The notes: generated from the letters alone by a model not told the origin. Positions 13,702 through 24,429 are shown, numbered from the stretch's first letter. The stretch is DNA of 64,000 nt from Balamuthia mandrillaris (GCA_031835245.1 JAVKOQ010000191.1:1-64000); one strand, 5' to 3'. Numbers and translations: made by a program.

Positions 13702-14714
13702 ATGATGAGGAGAAGCTTCTCTGTGGCGGCTGCTGGCGCTCCTTCCTCCACCTCCGCTGTGGAAGGGGGCGCTCGTCTTGTTGGTGGGACAGCCAGGCTG
13801 CACACCTCCACTACTGCCAACTCAGGCTCGTTGTGGGTGAACTTTTCCCTGGTGGGCCGACCACGCCACCTTTCTACCGCGAATAATAATAATGCTTGGA
13901 GTAGCGGCACTACCAGGAGATGGTCCGCCGTGGCCACGAGTAGCAGCGACCCTTACCCACTCAATCTGTTACACCGCATCGACTCACACTCTTCCTCTTC
14001 TTCTTCTCGCTCGCCTCTTCTTCGTCTCCGGCACTACTCTTCCTCTTCCGCTTCTTCCGCTTCTTCTTCCTCTACCTCTTCTTCGTCGAGCAGCACCACT
14101 ACGGCCCCCACCTCGTTTGTGGAGAAGCCCCCAGGCCAACCGGCGTTCAAGCTCAGCAAGCACTTTGTGAGCAAGTTCAAGGACCAGGCGCCCCCTTTCG
14201 GGTTTAACGGCCTGGGCGAGTTTGTCTATCGCCGCACTTACTCCCGGCTGAAACCCAACGGCAAAAAAGAAGAATGGTGCGCCTTCTCTCCTTGTTTTTT
14301 TTCTCTCTCTCCGTCTTTTGTTGTTTGTTCCTCTTTCATCACGCTTTTTGTCGCTTTTTTTCTTTGCTTTCTTTGCCCTTTGTCTTCTTCTTGTTCTGCT
14401 CCTCCTGCTACTCCCCCTCTCTGCTTTGGTGTGACGGACCCGAACGCAAACAAACTTACAACAACCAACCAGGTATGAGACGGTGGAAAGAGTGGTTAAT
14501 GGCACGTACAACATGCAAAAGCGATGGATCGAGTCTCACCAGCTCGGCTGGAATGCTTGGATGGCCCAAAAGAGCGCCCAAGAGATGTTCACTCGCATTT
14601 TTGAGATGAAGTTTCTTCCTCCTGGTAGAGGTACTCGTTTTCATGTCTCGTCTTTTTACGTCGCTCTTTGTTCTCTTCCCTTTGTTCTTTGCTCTCCCCA
14701 TTCTCTGTGCGCTC

Positions 14715-14761
<47 letters not shown>

Positions 14762-15562
14762 TCTTATACATAAAGGAAAACAGGATTATGGGCCATGGGT
14801 ACTGGCATCACTGAAGAGCGAGGCCTCTATGCTGCTCTCAACAACTGCGCTTTTGTCAGCACAGAAAATCTCAAGGAAGATGGCTCTAAACCTTTTTACT
14901 TCCTTATGGATGCTTCCATGCTTGGGTACACTATTTCCCCTTTCTTTTCCTACTATTTTGTTTTTTTTCCATTCTTCCTTTTACTCACTCAGCAAAAGTG
15001 TTGGAGTTGGTTTCGATACAAAGGGAGCCGGTGCCATCATCATCAAAGGTCCCAGAAAGGAGAAAACGCCAGAGGTCACCCAAATCGCCGACTCTAGAGA
15101 AGGCTGGGTGGAGTCTCTCCGCCTCCTTCTGGACTCTTACTTTCTGGGTACCAGCCCTCAGGAGTTTGACTACAGCCTCATCCGACCCGCGGGAGCGCCC
15201 ATCAAAGGATTTGGAGGTTACAGCTCAGGACCCGAGTCCTTGAGGAGGTTGCATGAGGACATCAGAGAGATATTGGACAAGGAGATTGGGGAACCCATCT
15301 CAGCTACTACTATTGTGGACATTATGAATCTCATCGGTCGTTGCGTTGTTTCCGGAAATGTATTTTTTAACTTATTCCTTCATCTTCTTTCTTTCAATCT
15401 ACTTTTGTCTTACAACAATTGTCGTACCATTCCGCTATTAGGTGAGAAGAACAGCAGAGATAGCGTTTGGTTCCGCGACATCGGATGAGTACTTGGATCT
15501 CAAAAATTATAAGGTTAACCCTCAACGCGCACACTACGGATGGACCAGCAACAATTCAGTAC

Positions 15563-15605
<43 letters not shown>

Positions 15606-16988
15606 TTTAACAAGCAACTGATCAATAACTTTTTTGTACAAAAGGTATTTGCTGACTTGGGAATGGATTACACGGATGTGTGCAAGCGGGTTGTGGACAA
15701 CGGAGAGCCTGGCTTTGCGTGGCTGGACAACATGCAACAGTTTTCGCGCATGAATGGCGTTGTGGTTCGTCTTCTTTCCGTTATTTTACATTTCGTTTTT
15801 GTTTTTTGCTTTCTTTTTATTATTCTGACTTTTTTTTATACAATAGGACAACAAAGACAGAAGAGCACGCGGAGGCAATCCATGCTTGGAACAAACTTTG
15901 GAGCCTTACGAGCTCTGCTGCCTCGTGGAAACATTTCCTCAGAACCACGAAAGTCTGGAGGACTTCAAGCGTACTCTAAAGTTCGCCTACCTCTACGCCA
16001 AGTCGGTGACCCTCGGTAAGACGCACTGGCCAGAGACTAATCGCGTCATGCTCCGCAACCGTCGCATTGGTTGCAGCATGAGCGGATTGGCCCAGTTTAT
16101 CACAGAGAGAGGTATTGTTGTTTGTTGTCATCCCTTCCCTCGCTCCTCTCGAGGTACTTACAAAAACTAACATAATCTATTGCAAATTAAAATAAAATAC
16201 CAGGATTGGATTCATTAAAGACATGGAGCGAGGAAGGCTACAAAGTCATCCAGCATTACGACGAGGTCTACTCGGACTGGCTAGCCATCCCTCGCTCCAA
16301 GAAGACCACCTGCATCAAGCCTAGCGGCACTGTCTCCCTTCTGGCCGGCGCCACGCCCGGCATGCACTACCCCACCGCCAACTATTACCTCCGGAGGGTT
16401 CGCTTGAGCAAGCATTCGGATCTTCTTGCTCCTCTTAAAGCGGTAATGCTCTCTCCTCCTCCTCCTCCTCCTTATCATCCTACGTTCGCTCACATTTTTT
16501 TTGAAATATGTGCAAACACATAACAGGCTGGATATGAAGTCGAACCGGCATTCGGCTCGGAGGACTCCACGGTGGTGGTGGAATTTCCCGTCTGTGTCGG
16601 CAAAAACATCCGCAAGGAGAAGGACCTGTCCATGTGGGAACAGCTGGCGCTGGCCGCCTTCCTGCAGAAATACTGGGCGGACAATCAGGTCAGCTGCACG
16701 GTCACGTTTGATCCGGAAACGGAGGGCTCCCAAATCAAGCACGCCCTGGACTACTTCCAGTACCAGCTCAAGGGAGTGAGCTTCCTCCCCCGTTCCTCCG
16801 GGGTCTACCCCCAAATGCCCTACGAGGAGATCTCGGAGGAGGAGTACGGGAGGAGGATGAGCAAGCTGAGCCGCGTGGACTTTAGCGGCATCGCCAAACC
16901 GGAGGAGGCCTATCCTGAAAAGTTCTGCGATGGGGCCACCTGCGCCGTCGACGTCGAGGGACAGAGCAGCAACAACAGCAAGAAATGA
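13702..16988 (+). CDS. nrdJ: Adenosylcobalamin-dependent (class II) ribonucleotide reductase
   Basis: Nine exons (13702-14276, 14473-14630, 14784-14925, 14999-15359, 15442-15558, 15645-15764, 15847-16111, 16204-16442, 16527-16988) give 813 codons. It converts ribonucleotides to deoxyribonucleotides with a B12-generated thiyl radical, without a separate radical subunit. It matches the Lactobacillus RTPR subfamily. Seen: FLPPGRGLWAMGT, GVGVGFDTKGAG, the active-site segment NPCLEQ (Cys about 504) followed by ELCC (515-516), which provide the radical and one redox cysteine, KPSGTVSLLAGATPG, and the C-terminal shuttle pair FCDGATC (793, 798). The first 140 or so residues are Arg/Ser/Thr-rich with few acidic residues, which may be a mitochondrial targeting sequence plus linker. 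Class II enzymes occur in Dictyostelium and Euglena. AATAAA lies at 17025-17030. Confidence 0.95.
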
Positions 16989-17250
16989 AGTCACTCTTGT
17001 GTTTTTTTCTTTGCGTTTGTCGGCAATAAAAACGAACCAGTTGAAAATCGAATGAGTATGCTGACGTAGGTGTCCATCCAATGAATAATCAATCCGAGTA
17101 AAAATCGTCGACGCTTATACGCATCAGTGCTGGGTCGACACGAGTGTCTTCGGTGAAAGTCCGCAGTTTTTTGCCCCACAATTGTTTTTCTGGGCCGCTC
17201 GGTGGGCAGATAAAGAGGGTTTGTGCCCTGGTAGTCCGTTCGTAACAACC
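16989..17250. other. RNR 3' flank and spacer
   Basis: It contains the polyadenylation-like AATAAA at 17025 and otherwise no recognised gene. Confidence 0.35.
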
Positions 17251-17252
17251 AA

Positions 17253-17432
17253 AACCTTTGTAGTGCAGTGGTAGCATTCCGCGTATCTGTTTCACCCATT
17301 GTTTAATGCTTTACTCCATCTTTCTTCCATTCATTCGGTTAGCATGGAGCCGCTAATGGGGTGAAACCATGTCTTGAGTCAAAAACAGGGCAGTGCGCGG
17401 AGACCCGGGTTCGACTCCCGGCGAAGGTAATC
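17253..17432 (+). tRNA. Interrupted tRNA-like Pol III locus, isotype unassigned
   Basis: A 5' half (about 17253-17290) and a 3' half (about 17396-17428) together form tRNA arms. The acceptor stem ACCTTTG pairs with CGAAGGT. A D-arm-like GTGC-AGTGGTA-GCAT doubles as an A box. The T arm CCGGG-TTCGACT-CCCGG is a perfect B box. CCGCG and CGCGG can form the anticodon stem. The roughly 100-nt insert between them contains a near-perfect long helix (GTTTCACCCATT against AATGGGGTGAAAC). A T-rich Pol III terminator follows at about 17435. With this pairing I do not recover a U at position 33, so the anticodon and exact splice points are unclear. It may be an unusual intron-bearing tRNA or a tRNA-derived gene. 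Confidence 0.5.
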
Positions 17433-18043
17433 GTTCTTTTTTTTTTCTTGCTGGGTTGCCTCGCTCTCTCTCCTCAGAGCCGAATTTTTCTCTCTTCTCC
17501 CTGCACTCTCCTCATCTTTGCATCCTTTTTAGTCTGTTTCTCTCTATCTATCTCTCGCCGGTCGAACCTTCTTTTTGGTTATGTGTGTCCAAAACTTAAG
17601 GTTTGTTGGCCATAGGTTTTTTTTTTTTAAACACATCCAATTCTCGTGGGAAAGTACTTTTCGCCCGAGCGCCGTTTGGTTCCTTTCTTGCTGGCATGTT
17701 TGTGGGCACAAGCTGGCGCTGGCGGACGAGCACCTTCCTTTTTTTTTTTTTGCTTCCCATTTCCTGGCCAAAGAGGTCGCCAACTCCAACCATCGCTTGC
17801 TTCCCTTTTTTTGATCATGGGCTATCTTCCCGAACACCCTCACGATAAACGGCCGGTTTAGCCTAATAGTTGCATATCTGCACCCTGCCGATGCTTTTAT
17901 GTATGTCTCTTCAGCCAAATGCCCGTTCCGGCTGTAGCCGAACCGGGTCGTCTTTTATAGAGGGCGACTGCAACTTGTGTTGTCAGCCATAAGTACCGAT
18001 CCCCTTCAAATGCCCTGGACACACACAGGCCCTGAACAGCAGC
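17433..18043. other. Spacer upstream of the first ferric-reductase gene
   Basis: No gene recognised. T-rich runs occur at 17435-17448 and 17616-17630. Around 17850-17960 there are GC-rich inverted segments (ccggtt/aaccgg) with some tRNA-like features, but no acceptable cloverleaf could be drawn. Confidence 0.3.
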
Positions 18044-19938
18044 ATGGAAGACATTGAGAGGGCGCCTTCATCCCATCCGTCAGACCTTTCGGTCTCCTCC
18101 TCGACCTCTGATGAGGAGGATGAAAGCAAAACGGAGTCTCCATTGGGAAAGTTGGACTTTGGTTCGTAGATGCTTACACGTCTGGTGCTTTTACATAATG
18201 TTGTCTCACTCTCGTTCGTCGCACCTTTCATTCATGCAGCACCTTTGCCCGAGCTACCCAAGTCTTCCAAAGAGCAGCAGCTTGCTCCGTTACTTTGGAT
18301 CTGTCGTAAGTATGGCAAGGGAAGAGACCGGGTCATCACTCGCTGCTTCAGTCATCCCTACCTCAATGCCCCTCTCTTTGGCCCGTTCACAAGGTACTGG
18401 TTCCTCCTGGACATCAACATCATGGAGCTCCTGTTCTTCGTTACTCTGTTCACCAGTGAGTAATACCTTCTTTTTTTTAAAAAAACTTTGTTGTTAAAGA
18501 CTGAACCCCTGTTGTTTGTGAAGTTATTATGGCAGAGTTTAGAGACGAGAACTGGGGTAAAGCATGCAGAGTGACTTTGGCCTTGCTGGTGCTTCCGGTG
18601 GCAAAGAACAACGCCCTCTACTTCCTCTTTGGCCTTCCGTTCGAGCGAGGCATCAAGTACCATCGATGGCTGGGCTACTTCTTCGTTGTTCCCGTGACCC
18701 TGCATGCCCTTCTGGAGCAAGACTTTTTCGAGTGGTCGATGAACCTCTCCGGGTTCATCGCTTGGATGGTCTACTGTTTCATTCTCATCACCTCCTTTGA
18801 GCTCCTCCGCCGGTCTTGCTTTGAGCTGTTCTTCTACTGCCATTTCGCCTTCATCATCTTTTGTGTCTTTGTGGCCATTCATGAGTACGTTCCTCTCCTT
18901 CTCCTCTCGTTACAAGAAACAACGAAACTCAACTCAGACAATAGTGCCGGCACTTTGGGAGCGATGATTCCAGGACTGCTGATGTATGCTGTGGACGTGC
19001 TCTTCCGCCTCACACGCTACTTCACCAGCCGCTCCACTCGCACTCTCTCCATCACCACCCTCCCTAACAACATGGTGCGTTTGGAGATGAAGAAGAAGTT
19101 CAACTTCAATGCAGGGCAGTGGGTGCTGGTCAACATCCCCTCCATCTCCTGGCATCAGTGGCATCCCTTCTCCATCTCTTGTGCTCCACAACAACCCACC
19201 ATGACCCTTCACATCAAAGACTCGGGAGGATGGACCCACCGTCTCAGCGAGCTTCTGAAGAAGCAACAGCAGCAACAAGAAGAAGAGGGTGATGAGGAAA
19301 ACAAAGGGAACAAGCAGAAGCAACAGCCATTGCGATTGAAGGTGGATGGGCCTTGGGGCAAGACAGCCATCTCCTACAGCAGGTACAAGACGGTGGCCAT
19401 CTTCGCGGCTGGAGCAGGCGTCACCCCGATGATCTCCATCCTCAAGGACATCTATGCTCGTCAGTTTTATCTCCATCAATATCCTGCAGAAGCTTCTTCT
19501 GCCTCCTCGTCTTCTTCTCCATCCCGTGCTTCCTTGAAAAAGTGCAAAGTGGAGAGGGTGTACTTCGTGTGGGTGGTGCCTTCCGTGGAGACGCTGGAAT
19601 GGTTCAGGGAGGAGCTGCTTCACATGTGGAATCATCCTTTGCCCAACCTGCAAGTCAAGCTGCGCCTCTTTGTCACCCGTCCTCCTGCTCCCTCTTCTTT
19701 GTCTGACGCAGCGATGAGCGGCCTGTGGAAGGGCTTGCCTTACATTGGAGGAAGGCCGAACATCACCAAGGAGTGCGAGCTGATGTGTGAAGAGAGCCAG
19801 GGCGCTGGCATAAAGAAGGTGGGGGTGATGGTGTGCGGCCCCTCTTTCTTCGACTCTGAGGTCCGTTGGAACTGCGTTCGTCACACGACCCCTTTCAAGA
19901 TGCAGTTCGACTTTCATCATGAGACTTTTGACTTTTAG
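18044..19938 (+). CDS. Ferric reductase / NADPH oxidase-like protein, copy 1
   Basis: Four exons (18044-18161, 18240-18455, 18524-18884, 18945-19938) give 563 codons. The membrane part contains paired His in successive helices (YHRWLGYFFVVPVTLH and YCHFAFIIFCVFVAIH), as expected for two hemes in the ferric-reductase/NOX superfamily. The cytosolic part has an FAD-binding HPFSIS, then GPWGKT, the NADPH-binding AGAGVTPMISIL and the VCGPSFF C-terminal nucleotide motif. It ends in HETFDF, close to the Phe end common in the family. No EF hands are seen. It would move electrons from NADPH across a membrane to iron or oxygen; the acceptor cannot be told. The 60-nt intron 18885-18944 is in frame and open, so retention would add 20 residues. 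A neighbour at 20982 is its tandem copy. Confidence 0.9.
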
Positions 19939-20981
19939 AAGATGTTGTTGCTTTAAGTTTTGTCTATTGTAAAAAGGTCTTTTTTTTTTCACTCTTTTTC
20001 TCTGGGAGAACTTGGCTGTCCACAAGCAACATCTCTCTCCTGCACGAGGGCGCTCTGGTCAAGAATATCGAAAGTCAACTCTGAGAGAGAGAGAGAGAGA
20101 GAGTCATCTTTCAACGGACATACTCAGCTTCAGCATCTCATCCCTTGGCGCGATACACCGCTGTTGTCTAAAAGTTACCCGCTACCAGCAAATTGGCACC
20201 TACTTCATTCTCCGCAGTGGCCCCTCCCCCAAGAATCCCCTGGGCATGCTTTCCCTTCCCTCTCTTGCCCTCTCTGCTCTCTCTCCTCTCTCTCTTGCTC
20301 TCTCTCTCTCTCTCTCTCTCTCGCTCTCTCTCTCTCTCCTGTCCCCCTCATCTCCCGGTTTGCGTGTCATTCTCTTCAAACACCTCCAACAACTTGTACG
20401 CCGCAAACACCGTTGACAGCCACCCTATCGTCAAGTTCGTTCTTCCTTTTGTTTTTGTTTTTCTTGTTTGTCATTCTTGTTTTATCGTTGTTTAATTTTT
20501 TTCACGTGAAGTAATTATAAAATTAATAATGATAATTTTACAATAATAATAATTAATAATAATAATCGCTTCCTTTCGCGTGTTCTGCTTGTCACGTTTA
20601 TCATTCGTCAATGAAAGGGGCGGGTGGAGGTAGGAGCGCACAGCTTCCGTATCTTGCCAACCGCAAATAAGGGTTCTGCAAAGCCACAAAACCAACGATC
20701 GTTTGACTTGGGGTTTGGTTTTGGTTTCCAGCGTTGACGAGCGCTCTCCACCGCCGCCAATGAGAAGCTTCTCCATTCCGAACCTCCCTCTCCCCTTCGA
20801 AACAACGGCTACTTTGCCCTTGGAGACGACCTCATCTTCCCAAATTTGTACTCTCTCTCTCTCCATTGTTGTCATCTTTCTGTCCCTTTCGACAGCTCGC
20901 TGCTGCTGCTGTGACGAAACACCATCGGAACACTTTGCAAACTGAGAGAGTTTTGGCATTGCTGCGCAAGCCCGGACGGAC
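19939..20981. other. Spacer between the tandem reductase genes, with unassigned open stretches
   Basis: About 1 kb. Open, non-repetitive stretches occur near 20010-20078, 20120-20260 (reading VTRYQQIGTYFILRSGPSP in plus frame) and 20360-20440. They are separated by GA (20082-20102) and CT (20270-20340) repeats. They look like coding sequence, but I could not join them by GT-AG sites into one reading frame or place a start. They may be exons of an unknown gene or remains of one. An AT-rich block follows at 20500-20570. Confidence 0.35.
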
Positions 20982-23078
20982 ATGGAGGACATCGAGACAG
21001 CGCTTTCATCCCCGCCTCTGCCGGACCTTTCCGTCTCCCACTGCTCCTCCTCCTCCTCTTCCTCCTATCCTCCTCCTCCTCTGGTGAGGAGAGTGAAGAG
21101 AGCCTGCCGGAGGTGGAAGAAGAACATTCGGAAGTGCGGCTGACTCCATTGGGAAAGTTGGACTTTGGTTCGTTTGAGAGCAGCTTTTTTTGTTTTTGCT
21201 TCCCTCCCTTGGGCTCACTCTCTCCTTCTTTCTTTCTCCTTTCGTCGCACCCTTCCCATTCGTTCAGTTCCATTGCCGGAGCGGCAAAAGTCTCGCGGAG
21301 AGCAGCTGCTCGCTCCCTTGCTTTGGCTCTGTCACAAGTACGGCAGGGGAAGGGACTGGGTCATCGCTCGCTGCTTCAGCCATCCCTACCTCAATGCCCC
21401 TCTCTTCGGCCCGCTCACCGGGAACTTGTTCCTTCCGGACATCAACATCATGGAGCTCCTGAGCTTCGTTGCTCTCTTCACCAGTGAGCCCCGTTCCTCC
21501 CCTCCATTCGTTCTATTCGTGTTGACTGAACGAACTTCCTTTTGTTTTGTTTGCTCGCAGCTATCATGGTGGTGTTTCCCGGAGCGAAATGGGGCACGGC
21601 GTGCACGGTGACCTTGGCCTTGCTGGTTCTCCCGGTGGCAAAGAACAGCATCCTTTACTTCCTCTTTGGCCTCCCGTTCGAGCGAGGCATCAAGTACCAT
21701 CGATGGTTGAGCCTCTTCTTCATGGTTCCCGTGACCCTGCATGGGGTGTTGGCGCGAGGGATGCACGTCGACGTTTTCGAGTATTCGATGAACCTCACCG
21801 GGTTCATCGCTTGGCTGGCCTATTGCTTCATTCTCATCACCTCCTTTGAGCTCCTCCGCCGGTCTTGCTTTGAGCTGTTCTTCTACTGCCATTTCGCCTT
21901 TGTCGTCTTTTGTGTCTTTGTGGCCCTTCATGAGTACATGCCTCCTCCTTCTTGTTCTTCTCCTAAAGAGAACACAACAACCACAAGTTAGTATACTCAA
22001 CCAAACAAACAACAGTATCTGCACTTTGGTAGCGATGATTCCAGGATTGCTGATGTATGCTGTGGACGTGCTCTTCCGCCTCGCACGCTACTTCACCAGC
22101 CGCTCCACTCGCACTCTCTCCATCACCACCTTTGCCAACGACAACAACAACAACAGCACTGTGCGTTTGGAGATGAAGAAGAAGTTCAACTTCAATGCAG
22201 GACAGTGGGTGCTGGTCAACATCCCCTCCATCTCCTGGCATCAGTGGCATCCCTTCTCCATCTCTTCCGCTCCACAACAACCCACCATGACCCTTCACAT
22301 CAAAGACTCGGGAGGATGGACCCACCGTCTCGTTGAACGTTTGAAGCAACAACAAGAAGAAGAGGATGATGAGGAAAACAAAGGGAACAAGCAGAAGCAA
22401 CAGTTGTTGCGATTGAAGGTGGATGGGCCTTGGGGCAAGACAGCCATCTCCTACAGCAGGTACAAGACGGTGGCCATCTTCGCGGCTGGAGCAGGCGTCA
22501 CCCCGATGATCTCCATCCTCAAGGACATCTATGCTCGTCAGTTTTATCTCCATCAGCTCCGTGCCTCTTCCTCTTCCTCCACCTCCTCTTCTTCTTCTTC
22601 CTCCTCATCTTCTTGTTCTTCTTCTTCGTCTTCCTCCTCGTCTTCATCACCCCGGCGGTCTTCATCCCGTGCTTCCTTGAAAAAGTGCAAAGTGGAGAGG
22701 GTGTACTTCGTGTGGGTGGTGCCTTCCGTGGAGACGCTGGAATGGTTCAGGGAGGAGCTGCTTCACATGTGGAATCATCCTTTGCCCAACCTGCAAGTCA
22801 AGCTGCGCCTCTTTGTCACCGCTCCACCTGCTCCCTCTTCTTTGTCTGACGCAGCGATGAGCGGCGAGTGGAAGGGCTTGCCGTACAGCCTAGGAAGGCC
22901 GAACATCGGCGAGGAGTGCAAGGGGATGTGCCGGGAGAGCCAGGGCAGAACAAAGCGGGTGGGGGTGATGGTGTGCGGCCCCTCTTTCTTCGACTCTGAG
23001 GTGCGATGGAACTGCGTTCGGCACACGGTCGCCTTCAAGATGCGGTTCGACTTTCACCATGAGACCTTTGACTTTTAG
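20982..23078 (+). CDS. Ferric reductase / NADPH oxidase-like protein, copy 2 (frameshift near N-terminus)
   Basis: Same exon plan as copy 1: 20982-21167, 21268-21483, 21561-21933, 22016-23078. The heme His pairs (YHRWLSLFFMVPVTLH, YCHFAFVVFCVFVALH), HPFSIS, GPWGKT, AGAGVTPMISIL and VCGPSFF are all kept. Long blocks of exon 4 are almost identical to copy 1 at the nucleotide level. Differences: a Ser-rich expansion of about 45 residues at 22560-22670, an asparagine run at 22137-22155, and diverged exon 2 residues. Exon 1 is 186 bp. That does not give the phase that exon 2 needs: copy 1 uses 118 bp, one base over a codon. The ATG frame runs through a TCC tract (21035-21080) and stops at 21138-21140, while the frame that matches copy 1 (SEVRLTPLGKLDF) is shifted. 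This could be an indel, a sequence error or a missed splice. The rest looks functional. Confidence 0.85.
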
Positions 23079-23805
23079 AAGCGGTTGGCCTTTGTTATAT
23101 ATAAGAAAATAAGAAGAAGAAAAGAAAAAGCAAGAAGAACAAGAAGAAGAACAAAACAAAAAACAAAAAAAAACAAAACGAACACGAGAACATTACAGAG
23201 TGGTGTAACCCCGTTCTAGGCCAGGCCATTCCTTCCTCTCCGAAGAGGCGTTTGTTGCCTTTAATCGATCTCCTCGCCGGAACGCCCCGCTCTCCTCCCT
23301 TCTTGGAACCTCGGAACCTCCGGGAACTCGTTCCGAAGCAACAGCGGAACGGAAGGAGTGCGCCAGAGAGCGCCGGGAGTAAGTTTTCTGTGTACATGGC
23401 TTCGATTTGCTCTCGATTTTGCTTTGTCTCGTCGTGGGTTAGGCGGGTCCTGTTCGGTTTCCACCGTAAACGTTCGACTTTCGTACACCCTTCAGTCTTT
23501 CCTCCCAAGTTCTCTTTTGTTGTTCTTCCAACACACAGAACACAGGCCACACCACGTGGTCCGTTGGGCTGCTTACTATGTACAGAGAGAAATGAGAGCA
23601 GCATCGAAGCAGCAGGGTAGCTTGTTCATGCAAGTTACGTCTTCGTTCTCCTTTGTTTTGGTTTTGCTTTCGTTATGCGGCTCTTCCCTCATCCTCCCGA
23701 ACGGAGCACCAGCCAAGCCGGGCTTATCCCATGCGCAGCCCAAGGCATCGGCCACTGTCGACACAAAACATCCCATAATAGCAAAACATCCACCTGGACC
23801 ACCTC
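23079..23805. other. Spacer between copy 2 and U6, no assigned gene
   Basis: An A-rich block (23100-23190) is followed by moderately GC-rich sequence with one 150-codon open frame (23358-23810). That frame runs to the U6 TATA-like element and has no recognisable family, so it is not called. Part of this region probably carries the U6 upstream promoter. Confidence 0.35.
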
Positions 23806-23812
23806 TTTAAAA
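23806..23812 (+). promoter_or_regulatory. TATA-like element of U6 (Pol III type 3)
   Basis: Sequence tttaaaa lies 27-33 bp upstream of the U6 5' end, the expected place for a Pol III external promoter TATA box. Confidence 0.65.
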
Positions 23813-23838
23813 CGCCCATCGCGCCCCATTAGATTATT

Positions 23839-23863
23839 GGATTCTCTTCGGAGATCCATCTGT

Positions 23864-23895
<32 letters not shown>

Positions 23896-23944
23896 TGCCC
23901 CTGCGTAAGGATGACAATCAAAATCGAGAAGATAACACACTTTT
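23839..23944 (+). ncRNA. U6: U6 spliceosomal snRNA
   Basis: Clear U6 by sequence: a 5' stem-loop with a TTCG loop, AAAATTGGAACGATACAGAG, the invariant ACAGAGA box at 23879-23885, the AGC catalytic triad at 23891-23893, then TTGCCCCTGCG and AAGGATGACA. It base-pairs with U4, U2 and the intron 5' site in the spliceosome. A run of nine T at 23941-23949 ends the transcript, as for Pol III. The extreme 3' end is approximate. Consistent with the heavy intron load of this genome. Confidence 0.96.
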
Positions 23945-23950
23945 TTTTTG

Positions 23951-24305
23951 GATCCACGGCCCCGCTTTGAGGCGGATGGGGGATCTTCCGGGCGACTTTG
24001 ATCTTTCTTTCCATCTCCGATTCGCTCTCTCTTTTGCTCTTTCTCTCTCGTTCATTTTCTCTTTATCGGTATGCTAAGAAAGGTTTGCATTGCCCCTTTA
24101 TTCGGATGACAAACCGTCCCCTTCCTTTTGTCTTGAGTCTCGCTCCCTGTCTGCCATACACGTACCACTACGTGCATGCCTTCTATCTACCGCCGCACTT
24201 TGAGGCTGCTTGGGGGGGGGGGTCTGCTTCTCAGCGACTTTGCTCTTTCTTTCCATCTCCGATTTCTCTCTTTCGCTCTCTCTTTTGCTCTTTCTCGCTC
24301 GTCAT
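23951..24305 (+). repeat. Tandem duplicate of the U6 3' flank
   Basis: The block after U6 (23951-24055: GCTTTGAGGC, then GCGACTTTG, TTTCTTTCCATCTCCGATT and pyrimidine-rich sequence) recurs at about 24190-24305 in the same order with modest divergence. Together with the decayed U6 core this defines a duplication with a period of about 200-250 bp. Confidence 0.7.
24070..24116 (+). pseudogene. Decayed partial U6 copy
   Basis: A stretch reading AAGAAAGGTTTGCATTGCCC and then TTCGGATGACAAACC aligns to the U6 core around the AGC triad and GGATGACA, with several substitutions. The ACAGAGA box and 5' stem are lost. The 3' flank is also duplicated (see repeat entry), so this is a tandem duplicate in decay rather than chance similarity. 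Confidence 0.7.
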
Positions 24306-24429
24306 GTCTACTTTTTCACGGCAATTGTGCTACACATCCCCCAATCTGACCTCAGGGCTGAACTTCGGTCTTTGTCTTGCCACATGAAGCTGAAGCGGCA
24401 AAGAGAGGTCAATCTGGGATATGTATAGA

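Noticed and set aside
17850-17965. Second tRNA-like sequence
   Set aside because: CCGGTT and AACCGG can pair, but no T arm or D arm of normal form could be drawn on either strand.
18934-20025. 363-codon minus-strand frame across the first reductase
   Set aside because: It is antisense to exon 4, repeated in copy 2 only because the genes are duplicates, and matches no family.
20982-23078. Calling copy 2 a pseudogene
   Set aside because: Only the N-terminal exon is out of phase; all later exons are open and keep every cofactor motif, so a local error or alternative start is as likely.
23358-23810. 150-codon frame ending before U6
   Set aside because: It runs into the U6 TATA-like element, has no recognised family and shows no convincing start; left as spacer.
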